From assembly GCA_020720115.1 (NCBI GenBank), contig DYPD01000010.1:7400-55359 (forward strand): a DNA stretch of 47,960 nt, read 5' to 3'. Positions 24,496 to 35,100 of the stretch are shown here, one piece after another. The DNA is from Thiomargarita sp. (GTDB lineage: Bacteria > Pseudomonadota > Gammaproteobacteria > Beggiatoales > Beggiatoaceae). A model generated the notes under the pieces. That model saw nothing but the letters and a program-made list of their open reading frames with translations, was not told the origin of the DNA and did not search any database. The position numbers and the translations under genes were made by a program. How positions within the stretch are numbered: the stretch's first letter is position 1; every line of letters begins with the position of its first letter.

Positions 24496-27400
24496 ATGTG
24501 GCAACAACATTTGTATAAATGGCTATGGCTTTTGGTATTTGTGACGGTCTCTGGTTGTAGTGGCGGCGGTGCATTTGAAACTACTACCACAGATTCGGGT
24601 TCTACTACAACGGGTGGCGGTACTGGTACTGTCATAGATACGACTAAAACCGGCACTATCACTATTGCTACGCCGAAGATTGTACCGGCGGGTATTGATC
24701 GTGCGACAATTAAAATCGCTGTGCATGATGGTGATAGCATTCCGCTATCTAATATTCCTTTGATTGTTTCTGCGGCTTCTGATATAGGAACTGCTTCTGT
24801 GAATAATGCTGCACCTGTAACTGACAGTTCTGGGGTTGCAACTGTGATTGTTTCTGCAACAAGCGGTGCTGTGTTGGTGACTGTAGGCGTGGATAATACT
24901 AAGGGAAATTACAGTATTAAGGGCGGCGGAAGTTTTACTATTAATTTTGGCGCGACTATTAGCCAAACAACGGTGATTAATAATCTGCAACCCGCCAATG
25001 GCTCAAGTGCTGTTACGGTGCAAGTGCGAGTACAAAACAGCCAAGGTTTTCCCATAGAAGGCATTCCGGCTTCCTTGTCTTTTGAATCAAATTCTTCTGC
25101 GATTCCTCTAACAATGCCGACAGCAACTGATGCTTCAGGTTTATTCAGTGTTAATGTGGTGAGTTCTATCGCAGGTAAAACTAAAGTCACGCCTTTGATT
25201 GATAATTATACGGGCACACCTGTGGAATTGGAATTTGCTGCCAGCGTTCCTCAAAGCCCGGCTTCATTGGATGTGATTGCAGTTAAAAGTGTTGCGCCGC
25301 CCGATGGTAATAGTGCAATTAATTTGATTGCTATTGCCCGTGATCAAGCGGGGGTGCCTATTCCTGATGTTGCCATTACCTTAAACAGTAGTTCAAAGAC
25401 AGCGGTGGTTGATCCTTTGTTGGGCAATACGGGCGCAGGTGCAAAATTTGAGTTTTCTGTCACTGACACGGTACAAGAGTCTGTTACCTTAACCGTTAAG
25501 GCGGGGCAGGGTGCGGGGCAGTTGCAGGTGACCAAAACCATCACTTTCCGTGCAGATAACGCCAATATCGCTGTTAGTTCAGTGATAACGCAGGTATCTG
25601 GCAATGCTAATACGCTGGCAAATGGTGTGGATGAAGCGGTAGTGACTGTTATAGTGCTCAATGCGGCAGGCTCGCCTATTGCGGGTGTAGATGTGGGCTT
25701 TGTCGTACCTGTTGCGTCTCTAAAACTCAATCCTGCCAGCGGTAAAACCGATCAATCTGGGCGTTTCACTACGCGAGTCAGCAGTAGCTTGGTGGGTGTT
25801 TTTACCTTAAAGCCTATCGTCAACAGCGTGTTGCGTGATGATCGTTTGGCGACTTTAACTTTCGGTGGTGCAACGGGTGCAAACAGCACGCCGACTTCTT
25901 TAGTGGTGCTGATTTCCAATGCACCTCAGCCAGCCGATGGCGTCAGTACCGTGAATTTATTTGCCGTGGTGAGGGACACCAACAAAACCCCCATTAGCGG
26001 TGTAAAAGTGGCTTTAAGTAGCGCTTCTCCCGCCGCGAAATTGCGCAAATATGGCGATGATCCGACGGTTATAGCGGGCACCAATTATTTGGTAGGTACG
26101 ACAGATGCTAGCGGCTCTTTTGCCTTCACCCTAACCAGCAATGCACAGGGTGCAGTAGAAGTGACTGCCTCCTTGCCTGATTACGCGGTACAAAGCGCAG
26201 TAGGGCAAATCACCTTCAGCGAAGCTGTTTCTCGTCCACCGGAAACCCCCATCGCTTCCGTTACTTTAGCGGCTGATGTTGCCAGCCAAGTGGCTGACAA
26301 CACGGCAGTGATTAACATTGCCGCTATTGTGCGCGACGCGAGTGGTGTGCCTATCAATGGATTAACAGTCAAACTTGCCACTTCACCAGTAGGTAGCCAG
26401 GCTATCTTTGGCGAAGCTTCTGGCGTAACCGGCACTAACGGCGTCTTTAACACCACCATCAAAAACACCAAAGCTGAACAGGTTCAAGTCATTGCTACAG
26501 CCTTTAATAAAGATGGCACTTCAGTTAAATCTGCTTCCACCTTGCTGACCTTTACCGTAGCCACCGGAGCGCCGGGTGGCGTTGTACCTGCTTCTTTGCG
26601 GCTGGAAATCTTTAACAACCCAGCCTTGCCAAATGGACAAGCAAAAATTACTTTGCGTGCCATTGCGCTGGATGCCAACAAAAATGCTTTGCCTGGCGTG
26701 ACGGTGCGCCTGACCGTCACCGCGATTGAAAAACCCGGACCCTTGTTTGTATTTGCCGGACAAGGCGAAGGCAAAACTGGCAGCAACGGCGCTTTTGACG
26801 AAACTATGACCAGCACTACGCCTGGCAGCCTGCAAGTCACAGCAACAGATGGCAACATCAACAGCAACACAGTCACTGTTATTTTCGTGACTGCTTCAAC
26901 CCAGCAGCCTGCGCAATTAACCCTGCTGACCAGCAGCCCAGAGCTGCCTTCTAACAATCCAGTGGATGGCGTCAGCATCACAGCACAGGTTAAAACCGCA
27001 GCAAACACCCCCTTTGCCAATGCAAAAATAAATTTCATTGCCGATTCTGGCTTGATTGAGCCCCTGGTTGCTACGGGTGCTCAAACAGCGGGCGTTACCA
27101 ATGCTTCAGGGATAGCCAGTGCCCGTTTAGGCACCGGCGGCGATCCGAGCAACCGCACTATTACGCTGATTGCCGGATTGGATGGGCAAGATTGCAGCAT
27201 TGCCACCGTTGGCACTAATCCCTTATGCGCTAAAGTGGTAGTGAATGTAACAGGCACAAAGCTTGGGGTTAATGGGGTTGCTAAAACCACCGTTTGTAAA
27301 GCTAATGCTTATGTGATTACGCTGACAGATGCAAATGACAAGCCTATTGCAAACAAAGAGTTGCAACTTAGTTTGACGGGCAATACGGGGGCTTCTTTCG

Positions 27401-28947
27401 TTGCTGCTGGTACTACCCAATGTGTTTCATCCAATAGCACTACGCTGAAACAAAATACTGATTCCCAAGGACGTGTTTCGGTGACAGTGCTTCCTACCAT
27501 TGCGGGGCAAGCCACTTTAACTGCTAGCGCATTGGGTGCTAATGTTGATTCCGTCATTGAAGTCGCTACTGCACAAAACGTTGCCACCATCAGACCATTT
27601 GATCAGCAAAACTTTACCGGCATCAAGCTACGCACACCAACCCAATTTGTCATCAATATCACGCCAGAAATTGCTGGAGACGTAACTGTTTCCACTACAC
27701 GCGGACATATCGCGACCACTGAAGCTATTGAAGCTTGTGATTCTGCGAACCCTCTCTTCTTCCCGACACAGGCCATTAGTATCAGTCCTACAGCACAGCA
27801 AACGCCTGATGGTTTTGATTATCATGGCTCTTTTTATCTGTGTGCGGATAACGTAGGCCCTGCTGTGGTCACAGTCGAAAAAAATGATAGCGGCATCAGC
27901 ATCAACCAGTCTATAAACGTGGGCTTTATTCCAGCACAAGCAGACGTTATGACCTTACAAGCAAACCCTGCCAGTATCGGTATTAATGCCCAAGGGTCTG
28001 ATACACAGCAAAGTGAAATCATCGCCGTACTGCGTGACAGTAACGACAACTTAGTACCGAAACAAAGTGTCAACTTCTCGTTAAGCGATGTAACAGCAGG
28101 ACGTTTAACCCAAGCCAGCACAGTATCCGATCAGTTTGGACGTGCCACTACTATCTTTATTGCGGGCAATTCTCCCACTGCGGCAGGTGGTGTGGTCATT
28201 AGTGCTCAATTAAGGGATAACCCCGCAGTCAAAGCGGTGGTAACAGTCACAGTCGCAAAACGTGAGGCTTTCATTATTCTGGGTACGGGCAATACCATTG
28301 AAGAATTGAATACCACAGTCTATGCTTATCCTTACACAGCACTTGTAACAGATGTAGAAGGTGTACCCATTGGCAATGCGCAATTAACCCTGTCTGCAAT
28401 TCCTATAAACTACTATACAGGTCTCAGAGTCTTGAGCATTGCTGGACAAAGCTGGGGTACTTTAGCAACCTACAGATGCTTAAATGAAGATATAGATAGG
28501 GATGCTTTGCTTGATCTAGGTGAAGACAATAATTCTAACGGTATTTTAGACCCTAGAAACATAGCAACTTTTGATCCTGCAACTGTAGTGACTAATGCCA
28601 GTGGCTTTGCTAACTTTAAAGTCTTGTATCCACAAGAATATGCGTATTATGCAGACATTGAAATTCGGGCGCGTACAGTAGTTTCGGGTTCAGAATCTAT
28701 TGCAACAGCGGATTTCACTTTACGAGGACTTGATTCTGACTTCAAAGGCGATGCAGCGCCTCCCGGTCCTATAAGCCCTTACGGTCTTGAACCCTTTTCC
28801 AGTTTGGTGGTTAATCAGCCTGCGCTTAATAATTCTACCGGGGGTATCAGCAATAGCGTTACTAAAAATAATCCGGCGGCAACAGTACCTAGCAACTGTA
28901 CATTACTCATTAAATCGACTGATGCTGCATACCGGATATTTGAATAA
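24496..28947 (+). CDS. Giant Ig-like (Big_1-type) repeat lipoprotein
   Basis: The 1483-residue surface lipoprotein has a lipobox ending VSGC, so Cys21 is lipidated. A Thr/Gly/Ser linker follows, then about 11-12 Ig-like units of roughly 100-130 residues. Each unit begins with a phrase such as ANGSSAVTVQVRVQNSQGFP or ADGVSTVNLFAVVRDTNKTP and ends with SSG-type and TVT strands, as in invasin/intimin Big_1 domains. Near the C-terminus an Asp/Asn-rich stretch (NEDIDRDALLDLGEDNNSNG) resembles a calcium-binding loop. It starts 57 nt after pilQ and ends at a strong terminator, so it belongs to the pilus transcript. An adhesive or pilus-tethering role is inferred. Confidence 0.85.
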   Translation: MWQQHLYKWLWLLVFVTVSGCSGGGAFETTTTDSGSTTTGGGTGTVIDTTKTGTITIATPKIVPAGIDRATIKIAVHDGDSIPLSNIPLIVSAASDIGTASVNNAAPVTDSSGVATVIVSATSGAVLVTVGVDNTKGNYSIKGGGSFTINFGATISQTTVINNLQPANGSSAVTVQVRVQNSQGFPIEGIPASLSFESNSSAIPLTMPTATDASGLFSVNVVSSIAGKTKVTPLIDNYTGTPVELEFAASVPQSPASLDVIAVKSVAPPDGNSAINLIAIARDQAGVPIPDVAITLNSSSKTAVVDPLLGNTGAGAKFEFSVTDTVQESVTLTVKAGQGAGQLQVTKTITFRADNANIAVSSVITQVSGNANTLANGVDEAVVTVIVLNAAGSPIAGVDVGFVVPVASLKLNPASGKTDQSGRFTTRVSSSLVGVFTLKPIVNSVLRDDRLATLTFGGATGANSTPTSLVVLISNAPQPADGVSTVNLFAVVRDTNKTPISGVKVALSSASPAAKLRKYGDDPTVIAGTNYLVGTTDASGSFAFTLTSNAQGAVEVTASLPDYAVQSAVGQITFSEAVSRPPETPIASVTLAADVASQVADNTAVINIAAIVRDASGVPINGLTVKLATSPVGSQAIFGEASGVTGTNGVFNTTIKNTKAEQVQVIATAFNKDGTSVKSASTLLTFTVATGAPGGVVPASLRLEIFNNPALPNGQAKITLRAIALDANKNALPGVTVRLTVTAIEKPGPLFVFAGQGEGKTGSNGAFDETMTSTTPGSLQVTATDGNINSNTVTVIFVTASTQQPAQLTLLTSSPELPSNNPVDGVSITAQVKTAANTPFANAKINFIADSGLIEPLVATGAQTAGVTNASGIASARLGTGGDPSNRTITLIAGLDGQDCSIATVGTNPLCAKVVVNVTGTKLGVNGVAKTTVCKANAYVITLTDANDKPIANKELQLSLTGNTGASFVAAGTTQCVSSNSTTLKQNTDSQGRVSVTVLPTIAGQATLTASALGANVDSVIEVATAQNVATIRPFDQQNFTGIKLRTPTQFVINITPEIAGDVTVSTTRGHIATTEAIEACDSANPLFFPTQAISISPTAQQTPDGFDYHGSFYLCADNVGPAVVTVEKNDSGISINQSINVGFIPAQADVMTLQANPASIGINAQGSDTQQSEIIAVLRDSNDNLVPKQSVNFSLSDVTAGRLTQASTVSDQFGRATTIFIAGNSPTAAGGVVISAQLRDNPAVKAVVTVTVAKREAFIILGTGNTIEELNTTVYAYPYTALVTDVEGVPIGNAQLTLSAIPINYYTGLRVLSIAGQSWGTLATYRCLNEDIDRDALLDLGEDNNSNGILDPRNIATFDPATVVTNASGFANFKVLYPQEYAYYADIEIRARTVVSGSESIATADFTLRGLDSDFKGDAAPPGPISPYGLEPFSSLVVNQPALNNSTGGISNSVTKNNPAATVPSNCTLLIKSTDAAYRIFE

Positions 28948-28971
28948 CAGTTCTGTAATAACTGAGTAAAC

Positions 28972-29009
28972 AAAAAAGGGGTAATGCCCGTTGGCATTAC
29001 CCCTTTTTT
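28972..29009 (+). terminator. Strong rho-independent terminator after the Ig lipoprotein gene
   Basis: A perfect 17-bp stem (AAAAAAGGGGTAATGCC with GGCATTACCCCTTTTTT) surrounds a 4-nt loop. It ends in six T and starts 24 nt after the stop codon. It is symmetrical enough to act in both directions. Confidence 0.95.
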
Positions 29010-29482
29010 ATGCCGCACCCTCCACCAACCCCAAACTCAACTGGAAAAAAGCAGGTACATGCAGCATTGCACGCAACTCAAGTATTCAACTCATTGATTT
29101 AACTAATTAAAACAATGAAAATGATGACTTTCTGCAAGAGCAAGTTTTTTTATTTGGTAAAAACGCATCTCACCCTTAATTCAGTTGGCGCCTATGGCAT
29201 TCAGCAGCCCTTCCAAATCTAACAAGCCACCCTTAAAAACCATTATTAATCAGTGCATTAGATTGCAATTATTGGATTTAACTAACGCCGCACGGGATGA
29301 CTCAATGATTAATTTTCTGTAAATACAAATTTTTACTTACAGCCTTAGAAAAATCGTATACAATGCACCCGCCTGTTATGCAGAAATTGCGTGATTAAAA
29401 GGTGTGGTTAACGTATTTGCTTTAAGCTTTATTCCAGCATCTGCAAATATGTGTGTTTTTTTAGTTTTTAGAGGTTATATTC
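29010..29482. other. AT-rich gap containing the cold-shock gene leader
   Basis: These 473 bases hold no supported gene. The phrase atttaactaa occurs twice (near 29097 and 29277) and may be chance in AT-rich DNA. The right-hand part carries a promoter and a long untranslated leader for the cold-shock gene. Confidence 0.6.
29336..29364 (+). promoter_or_regulatory. Candidate promoter of the cold-shock gene
   Basis: CTTACA (29336-29341) and TACAAT (29359-29364) are spaced by 17 bp. A start near 29371 would leave a 5' leader of about 110 nt before the ATG, a length typical of temperature-responsive cold-shock mRNAs. Confidence 0.55.
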
Positions 29483-29686
29483 ATGCAGAACGGAACCGTT
29501 AAATGGTTTAACGAAACCAAAGGGTTTGGCTTTATTGCTCCACAAGATGGCGGAGAAGATGTATTCGTACACTACTCTGTGATCAAAGGTTCAGGATTTA
29601 AAGTCTTAAAAGAAAATCAAAGTGTGCAGTTTGAGTTCACTAAAGGTCCAAAAGGACTGCAAGCAACGGTAGTTGAAGTGGTCTAA
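29483..29686 (+). CDS. Cold-shock domain protein, CspA family
   Basis: This 67-residue single-domain RNA/ssDNA chaperone melts mRNA structure. It shows both RNA-binding motifs, KGFGFIAP (RNP1, 13-20) and VFVHYSVI (RNP2, 27-34), and the starting [11 protein letters not shown] strand. The ATG follows an AGAGGT site. It is a monocistronic gene with a long leader and its own terminator. Which paralogue it is (CspA, C, D or E) cannot be decided from sequence alone. Confidence 0.96.
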   Translation: MQNGTVKWFNETKGFGFIAPQDGGEDVFVHYSVIKGSGFKVLKENQSVQFEFTKGPKGLQATVVEVV

Positions 29687-29710
29687 GCTCCATTAGAACT
29701 TTTCTAAGCC

Positions 29711-29744
29711 ATTAAAAAAACCCGCGCCAGCGGGTTTTTTTAAT
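29711..29744 (+). terminator. Rho-independent terminator after the cold-shock gene
   Basis: ATTAAAAAAACCCGC pairs with GCGGGTTTTTTTAAT around a GCCA loop, a 15-bp symmetrical stem with seven T. It starts 24 nt after the stop codon. Confidence 0.95.
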
Positions 29745-29931
29745 GCTGTTGTGTGCATTTTTTAGGTAATCGCATTAGTTTGCAGTTTTTGTTCTTATCA
29801 CCGCTATTTCAGGCATCTAATGCCGCCCTCTCGCATCTGTCAAAATTGCCGTAGATTCACCCATTCTGCTTATTAACCCTTAGTATTCTTTCCTTCCAAA
29901 CCTGCGCATTGCGCGCCGTAACAAAGCATAG

Positions 29932-30981
29932 GTGTTACGCTTGATATTCCCTTCTCGTTTGATTTTGTTGAGCTTATTCGTGTTGCTGCTGTTGCTGTTA
30001 TGCGCTGTGGCGCTGGGAAGCTCGGCACTGTCTTTGGCTGACTTGTTGAGTGCTTTGCGCTATCTGCCTTGGCAGGCGCCAGCAGAGGCTGAGTTGCAAG
30101 TCACGCATTTGATTGTCTGGCACATCCGCTTGCCGCGTGTGCTGGCGGCGGCGCTGGTGGGCGCGGCGTTGGCTTTGGCGGGTGTACAAATGCAAAGCAT
30201 TTTGCACAATCCGCTGGCGTCGCCTGGCATTCTCGGAGTGAGTTCTGGTGCGGCGCTGGGTGCGGTGCTGCTGCTGGCATCTGGCTGGGCGTTACGGGGC
30301 GTGTGGGTGGTGCCATTTGGTGCATTTGCGGGAGCATTGCTGGCGCTGCTGGCAGTGGTATTGCTAACGCGCCAGCGCGCCCACCGCTTACATCAATCGC
30401 CGTTGCTGACGCTGTTGCTGACCGGTATCGCCCTGAATGCGCTGTTTAGCGCCTGCACTTCGCTGCTGATTAGCCTCAGTTGGGTGGAGCATGAGGTCAG
30501 CCGAGCGATGGTGTTTTGGCTCATGGGTGGGCTGGATGATCGCACTTGGACGCACGTCGGGCTGTTGTTGCCAGGGGTGTTGTTGGGCTTTTTCCTGGCG
30601 TTTTACGACCGGCGCGAGTTGGATTTGTTGCTGTCTGGTGAGGAAAATGCGGCGACACTGGGCGTATCCGTGTCTTGGGTGCGCTACCGATTGCTAACGG
30701 GTGTCGCTGTGCTCACGGCATCTGCGGTGGCGGTGGCGGGCGTGGTGGGTTTTGTTGGCTTAATAGTGCCGCACTTAGCACGTTTGCTGGTGGGTCCGCA
30801 ACATCAGCGCTTGTTGCCTGCCAGTGCGCTTTGTGGCGCCCTGTTGCTGGTGGCAGTAGACTTGCTGGCACGCCTTCTCAGTCCTGATGGCAGCGTGCGC
30901 TTGGGTATACTGACAGCCCTGTTGGGCGCACCTTTTTTTCTATATCTGTTGTTACGCCGTGAGCCGTCTGCTGACGACTAA
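29932..30981 (+). CDS. FecCD/BtuC-family ABC transporter permease
   Basis: The 349-residue membrane protein belongs to the permeases that import iron-siderophore, heme or cobalamin. It has about ten hydrophobic helices and family motifs: RLPRVLAAALVGAALALAGV, QSILHNPLASPGILGVSSGA, LGVSVSWVRYR, and GFVGLIVPHLARLLVG, the loop that contacts the ATPase. The start appears to be GTG 29932, with no ATG and no clear ribosome site. Neither a cognate binding protein nor an ATPase gene lies on either side, so the partners must be elsewhere. The substrate cannot be read from the sequence. Confidence 0.88.
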   Translation: MLRLIFPSRLILLSLFVLLLLLLCAVALGSSALSLADLLSALRYLPWQAPAEAELQVTHLIVWHIRLPRVLAAALVGAALALAGVQMQSILHNPLASPGILGVSSGAALGAVLLLASGWALRGVWVVPFGAFAGALLALLAVVLLTRQRAHRLHQSPLLTLLLTGIALNALFSACTSLLISLSWVEHEVSRAMVFWLMGGLDDRTWTHVGLLLPGVLLGFFLAFYDRRELDLLLSGEENAATLGVSVSWVRYRLLTGVAVLTASAVAVAGVVGFVGLIVPHLARLLVGPQHQRLLPASALCGALLLVAVDLLARLLSPDGSVRLGILTALLGAPFFLYLLLRREPSADD

Positions 30982-31066
30982 GGCTTTTCTGTTTCCCCTC
31001 CGCATATTTTGTTATACTCTTTTTATTCAATCACTTAAATACATAAAATCAGAGAGGCAGCTTGAT

Positions 31067-32146
31067 ATGAATAGTAATAATTTCAACAAGCTTCAAGTTC
31101 TATTCGGTCTTTTTTTAGCATTTATAGGGCTGTTGCCGCAGATGGTAGATGCGGCAGAATCCCATGAAGAATTAGTCCTGTTAAATTGGGCGGATTATAT
31201 AGCCCCCGATTTGCTCAAAACCTTTTCCGAACGCTATAAAATTTCGGTTAAAGAGGTATTTTTCGAGTCAGATCAGGCGCGTACCGAAATGCTGCTGCGC
31301 TCACAAGGGCGCGGCTATGATTTGGCGTTGACTGGCGCATCTGATATTGCCGCTTACCGCAAACGCGGTTGGGTTGCGCCCCTCACGGAAGTGCAAGTGC
31401 CCAACCTAAAACACGCGGATTCACGCTGGTTAAAAGCCTTTAACGCCATACCAGAAGGTTATGCCGCACCTTATTTGTGGGGCAGTTTGGGTATTTTGTA
31501 CCGTACTGATAAGGTGTCTTATCCGATTACCAGTTGGAAACAATTATTTGTTCCCGATCCTGCGCTGAAAGGGCGCATTCGCATGTTGCGTGATCCCCGT
31601 GATTTACTAGGTTTGGGGTTGAAATCTTTAGGCTATTCGTATAACAGCAGCAATGCAGATGAATTAAAACAACTGGAGAAACTTCTATTAGCGCAGCAAC
31701 CCTTTGTCAGTGGCTATGGAATGCCACAACTCAATGAAACTTCTGGATTTGTCACTGGCGAGCACTGGATAGGTATGGTGTTTAATGGTGATGCTTTAAT
31801 CTTAAAAGAACTAACCCCCCACTTGCACTTTGTCATTCCGCAAGAAGGCACTGGATTATGGTGCGATTATCTCATTGTGATGCAAGCCTCGGCACATAAA
31901 ACAGCCGCCTATCAATTGATTGACTTCCTTAATCAACCCGAAAACGCAGTGCGCTTAGCCCAGTATCTGCAATACGCTTCAACCAATCAAGCAGCAGAAA
32001 AACTTTTGCCGGCAGATTACCTGAAGAATCCGCTGATTTATCCCAGCAAACAGGTACTGGATTTAAGTGAAACTGCCGCCATAGATTTGCCCCCCAGAGG
32101 CAAAAAACAGCGTGCTGCCATTTATAATAAAATCATCCAAAACTAA
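31067..32146 (+). CDS. PotD/PotF-type periplasmic polyamine-binding-like protein
   Basis: The 359-residue protein has a signal peptide with likely cleavage after residue 29 (MVDA/AES). A type II periplasmic binding fold then starts ELVLLNWADYIAPDLLKTF, as in spermidine/putrescine binders; FESDQARTEMLLRSQGRGYD and YAAPYLWGSLGILYRTDKV also match the family. GAGAGG precedes the ATG; the longer frame starting at 30959 lies mostly in the upstream gene. No Pot permease or ATPase is nearby. The gene for a double hybrid kinase starts 3 nt after its stop, so this protein may present a ligand to the kinase rather than feed a transporter. The ligand is unknown. Confidence 0.85.
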   Translation: MNSNNFNKLQVLFGLFLAFIGLLPQMVDAAESHEELVLLNWADYIAPDLLKTFSERYKISVKEVFFESDQARTEMLLRSQGRGYDLALTGASDIAAYRKRGWVAPLTEVQVPNLKHADSRWLKAFNAIPEGYAAPYLWGSLGILYRTDKVSYPITSWKQLFVPDPALKGRIRMLRDPRDLLGLGLKSLGYSYNSSNADELKQLEKLLLAQQPFVSGYGMPQLNETSGFVTGEHWIGMVFNGDALILKELTPHLHFVIPQEGTGLWCDYLIVMQASAHKTAAYQLIDFLNQPENAVRLAQYLQYASTNQAAEKLLPADYLKNPLIYPSKQVLDLSETAAIDLPPRGKKQRAAIYNKIIQN

Positions 32147-32149
32147 CTG

Positions 32150-35100
32150 ATGAAACTACAAAGCAAAATTCTGTTGGCGGTAGTGCCGCTGATTGTCATT
32201 CCTTTGTTGACCTTGGGCGGCATTGCTTATCAACGTCTACAACAGACTGCTACAGATACTTTGACCGATCAAATGCGCAGCCTATTGCAACAAAGCACGC
32301 AACAGGTACAAGCTTTTGAACAAACTGTTATCGCTAATGTGCATTTGTTTTCCGCTTCAGAAATGTTGCATGGTTATTTATTAGCCAGCGAAGCAGAACG
32401 CTATGATTTATTACAACTGCCATTGCTTAAACTCTTTAGCAGTTATCAACAAGCCTATCCCGCCTATATTGAAATCCGCGTGATCTTGCCTGACGGCTAT
32501 GAAGAAACGCGCTTTGCAATTCCTGATTTACCTAATCTAAGCGATGATGAAAAAGAGACTGAGTATTTTAAGCATTGGCTAACAGAACCAAAAGAAACTC
32601 ACCTCAGTTATTTACGCAATCCAGATACGCAAGACTCTATTTTACAGGTTGCGCAGGAATTAAAATTTAGTGATCCCACTGCGCAAGAACGCGGCAACAT
32701 AGATTCAGTTCCATTGCAGGGATTTTTAGTGATTAGTGCCCGTCTGGATTACTTAGCGCAATTGGCAAAAAACAATAAAGTAGGTAAACAGGGAGAATTA
32801 CTTTTTGCTGATGCAAGTGGAATTATTTTGTTTCATCCACAGGCAGCAAAAGTTGGGCAAAAACTCCCAGCGGAAGTGCTGAATTTAATGCAGAATCAAC
32901 AGCCTGCACAGTTTTCAGTACAAGGAATCCAATATCAATGGCAAGCATTGAATCCAAATTTATGGGTATTTACCCTGTTATCGGAAACAGAATTGTTGGC
33001 AGAAAGTCGTCGTTTAGGTTTTACCGTTGCGGCTATTACGTTGGCGGCTATTTTAATCACCTTGTTACTGTTAATGATGTTGCTCAACAAATTGCTCTTA
33101 AAACCTATTCACGAGCTGACCACTGCAACTTTGCATCTTGAACACGGGCATTTAGAGGCTCAATTGATTGTGCGTAGCCATGATGAAATGGGGATTCTGG
33201 CGCAGCGTTTTAATAAAATGGCGCAACATTTGAAAACCGCGCAACAACAAAAAGACCAGGCACAAGCAGAGGCGCTGGAAAATAAAGAAAAAGCCATTGA
33301 AAATTTAAAGCAAGCGGATCGTTTGAAAGATGAATTTCTAGCCAATACTTCACATGAATTGCGCACCCCTTTGAATGGTATTATTGGCATTGGTCAGTCT
33401 TTGCTGGATGGCATTGGCGGCACGCCCAATCCGCTGCAAGCGCAAAATCTGCGCATGATTGTGCAAAGCGGCAAACGCTTGGCAACGCTGGTGAATGATA
33501 TTTTGGATTCACTGAAAATGCGCACCAAAGAATTGCAACTGCAATGCCGCCCGGTAGACATTTATGCCATGAGCAGCTTGGCGCTGGAATTATCGAATGC
33601 GTTGGTGTTGGGCAAACCGGTGGTATTAGAAAATGCCGTTGCCCGCGATTTGCCGCCGGTGTATGCCGACGAAAACCGTTTGCAGCAAATTTTGCTGAAT
33701 TTGATCGGTAATGCGATTAAGTTCACTCATGTCGGGCAGGTATCGGTCAGCGCCTTTGTGAACGCGCAAGGGCTGATGGAAATCTGTATTGCGGACACTG
33801 GCATTGGTATCCCGGCGAATAAATTGGAGGTGATTTTCCATGCTTTTGAGCAAGCTGATGGTTCAACAGCACGGGAATATGGCGGCACGGGCTTGGGCTT
33901 ATCGGTCACGCAGCAATTGGTGGAATTGCACGGCGGAGTGGTGCGCGTGGAAAGTCAAGAGGGTGTAGGTTCGCGCTTTTACTTTACCTTGCCATTATCG
34001 GCGCAGGCTTTGCCCAACAGCGCCACGACCGACTTGCCGACAATGACGGCAGAAGCGGTTGCGCGGGCGGCGGAGGCTGAAGCGGAGTCAGTTGCCGAGT
34101 ACGGTATTTTGAGTTGCGAAGCAGGTGCGGATGAGGGGCAATGTCGCGTCTTGATTGTAGATGACGAACCCGTGAATCTACAGGTGTTGGTCAATTATCT
34201 GTCTATGCACAATTATCAACTGACCCTCGCTTCTTCAGGACCTGAGGCGCTCGGCTTGTTAGAAAGCGGCTATGAGCCGGACATTATTATTCTCGATGTG
34301 ATGATGCCGCGCATGACCGGCTTTGAAGTCACGCATATCATTCGTAACACTTGGAAACTCAACGAATTACCGATTTTATTGCTGACCGCGAAAAATCAGG
34401 CGCAAGATATTGTGACGGGGCTGGAAGCGGGAGCGAATGATTATTTGGTGAAACCTATTGCCAGAGAAGAACTACTGGCGCGTATTCGCACGCATTTATC
34501 CATTAAACGTCTAAAAGCCTCGCGTGAAGCGGCGCTTGAAATGGCGCGTCTAAAATCAGAGTTTTTGGCAAACATGAGCCACGAAATTCGCACCCCTATG
34601 AACGCCATTATTGGCGTGAGCGAACTCTTAAGCGGCACGCAACTCACTGAAGAACAAATGGATTATACCAACACCATTCGCACGGGAAGCGAAACTTTAC
34701 TGGCGCTGATTAACGATATTTTAGATTTTTCCAAAATCGAAGCCGGCAAACTGGAATTAGAAACCCAGCCGTTTTGGGTGCGGGCGTGCGTTGAAGAGGC
34801 ACTTGATTTGGTGCGTGGTAGTGCCAGCAAAAAAGGTTTAAATCTAGTCTATTGGATAGACTGGTCAGTACCCATGCAGATGATTGGTGACATCACGCGC
34901 CTGCGTCAAACCCTGGTAAATCTATTGAGCAACGCCGTGAAATTTACCCAGGAAGGCGAAATCATGGTCAAGGTCATTGCGCAAGCGCAAAACCTCGAAA
35001 CAACGCCCGCACAATACGAATTCATTTTCTCTGTGCAAGACACCGGCATTGGTATTTCTAAAGAACAGCAGCAGAAACTGTTTCAATCCTTTAGTCAAAT

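Noticed and set aside
24745-28121. Many antisense frames across the Ig-repeat gene
   Set aside because: They are shadows of a repetitive, codon-biased gene; none has a start signal or domain.
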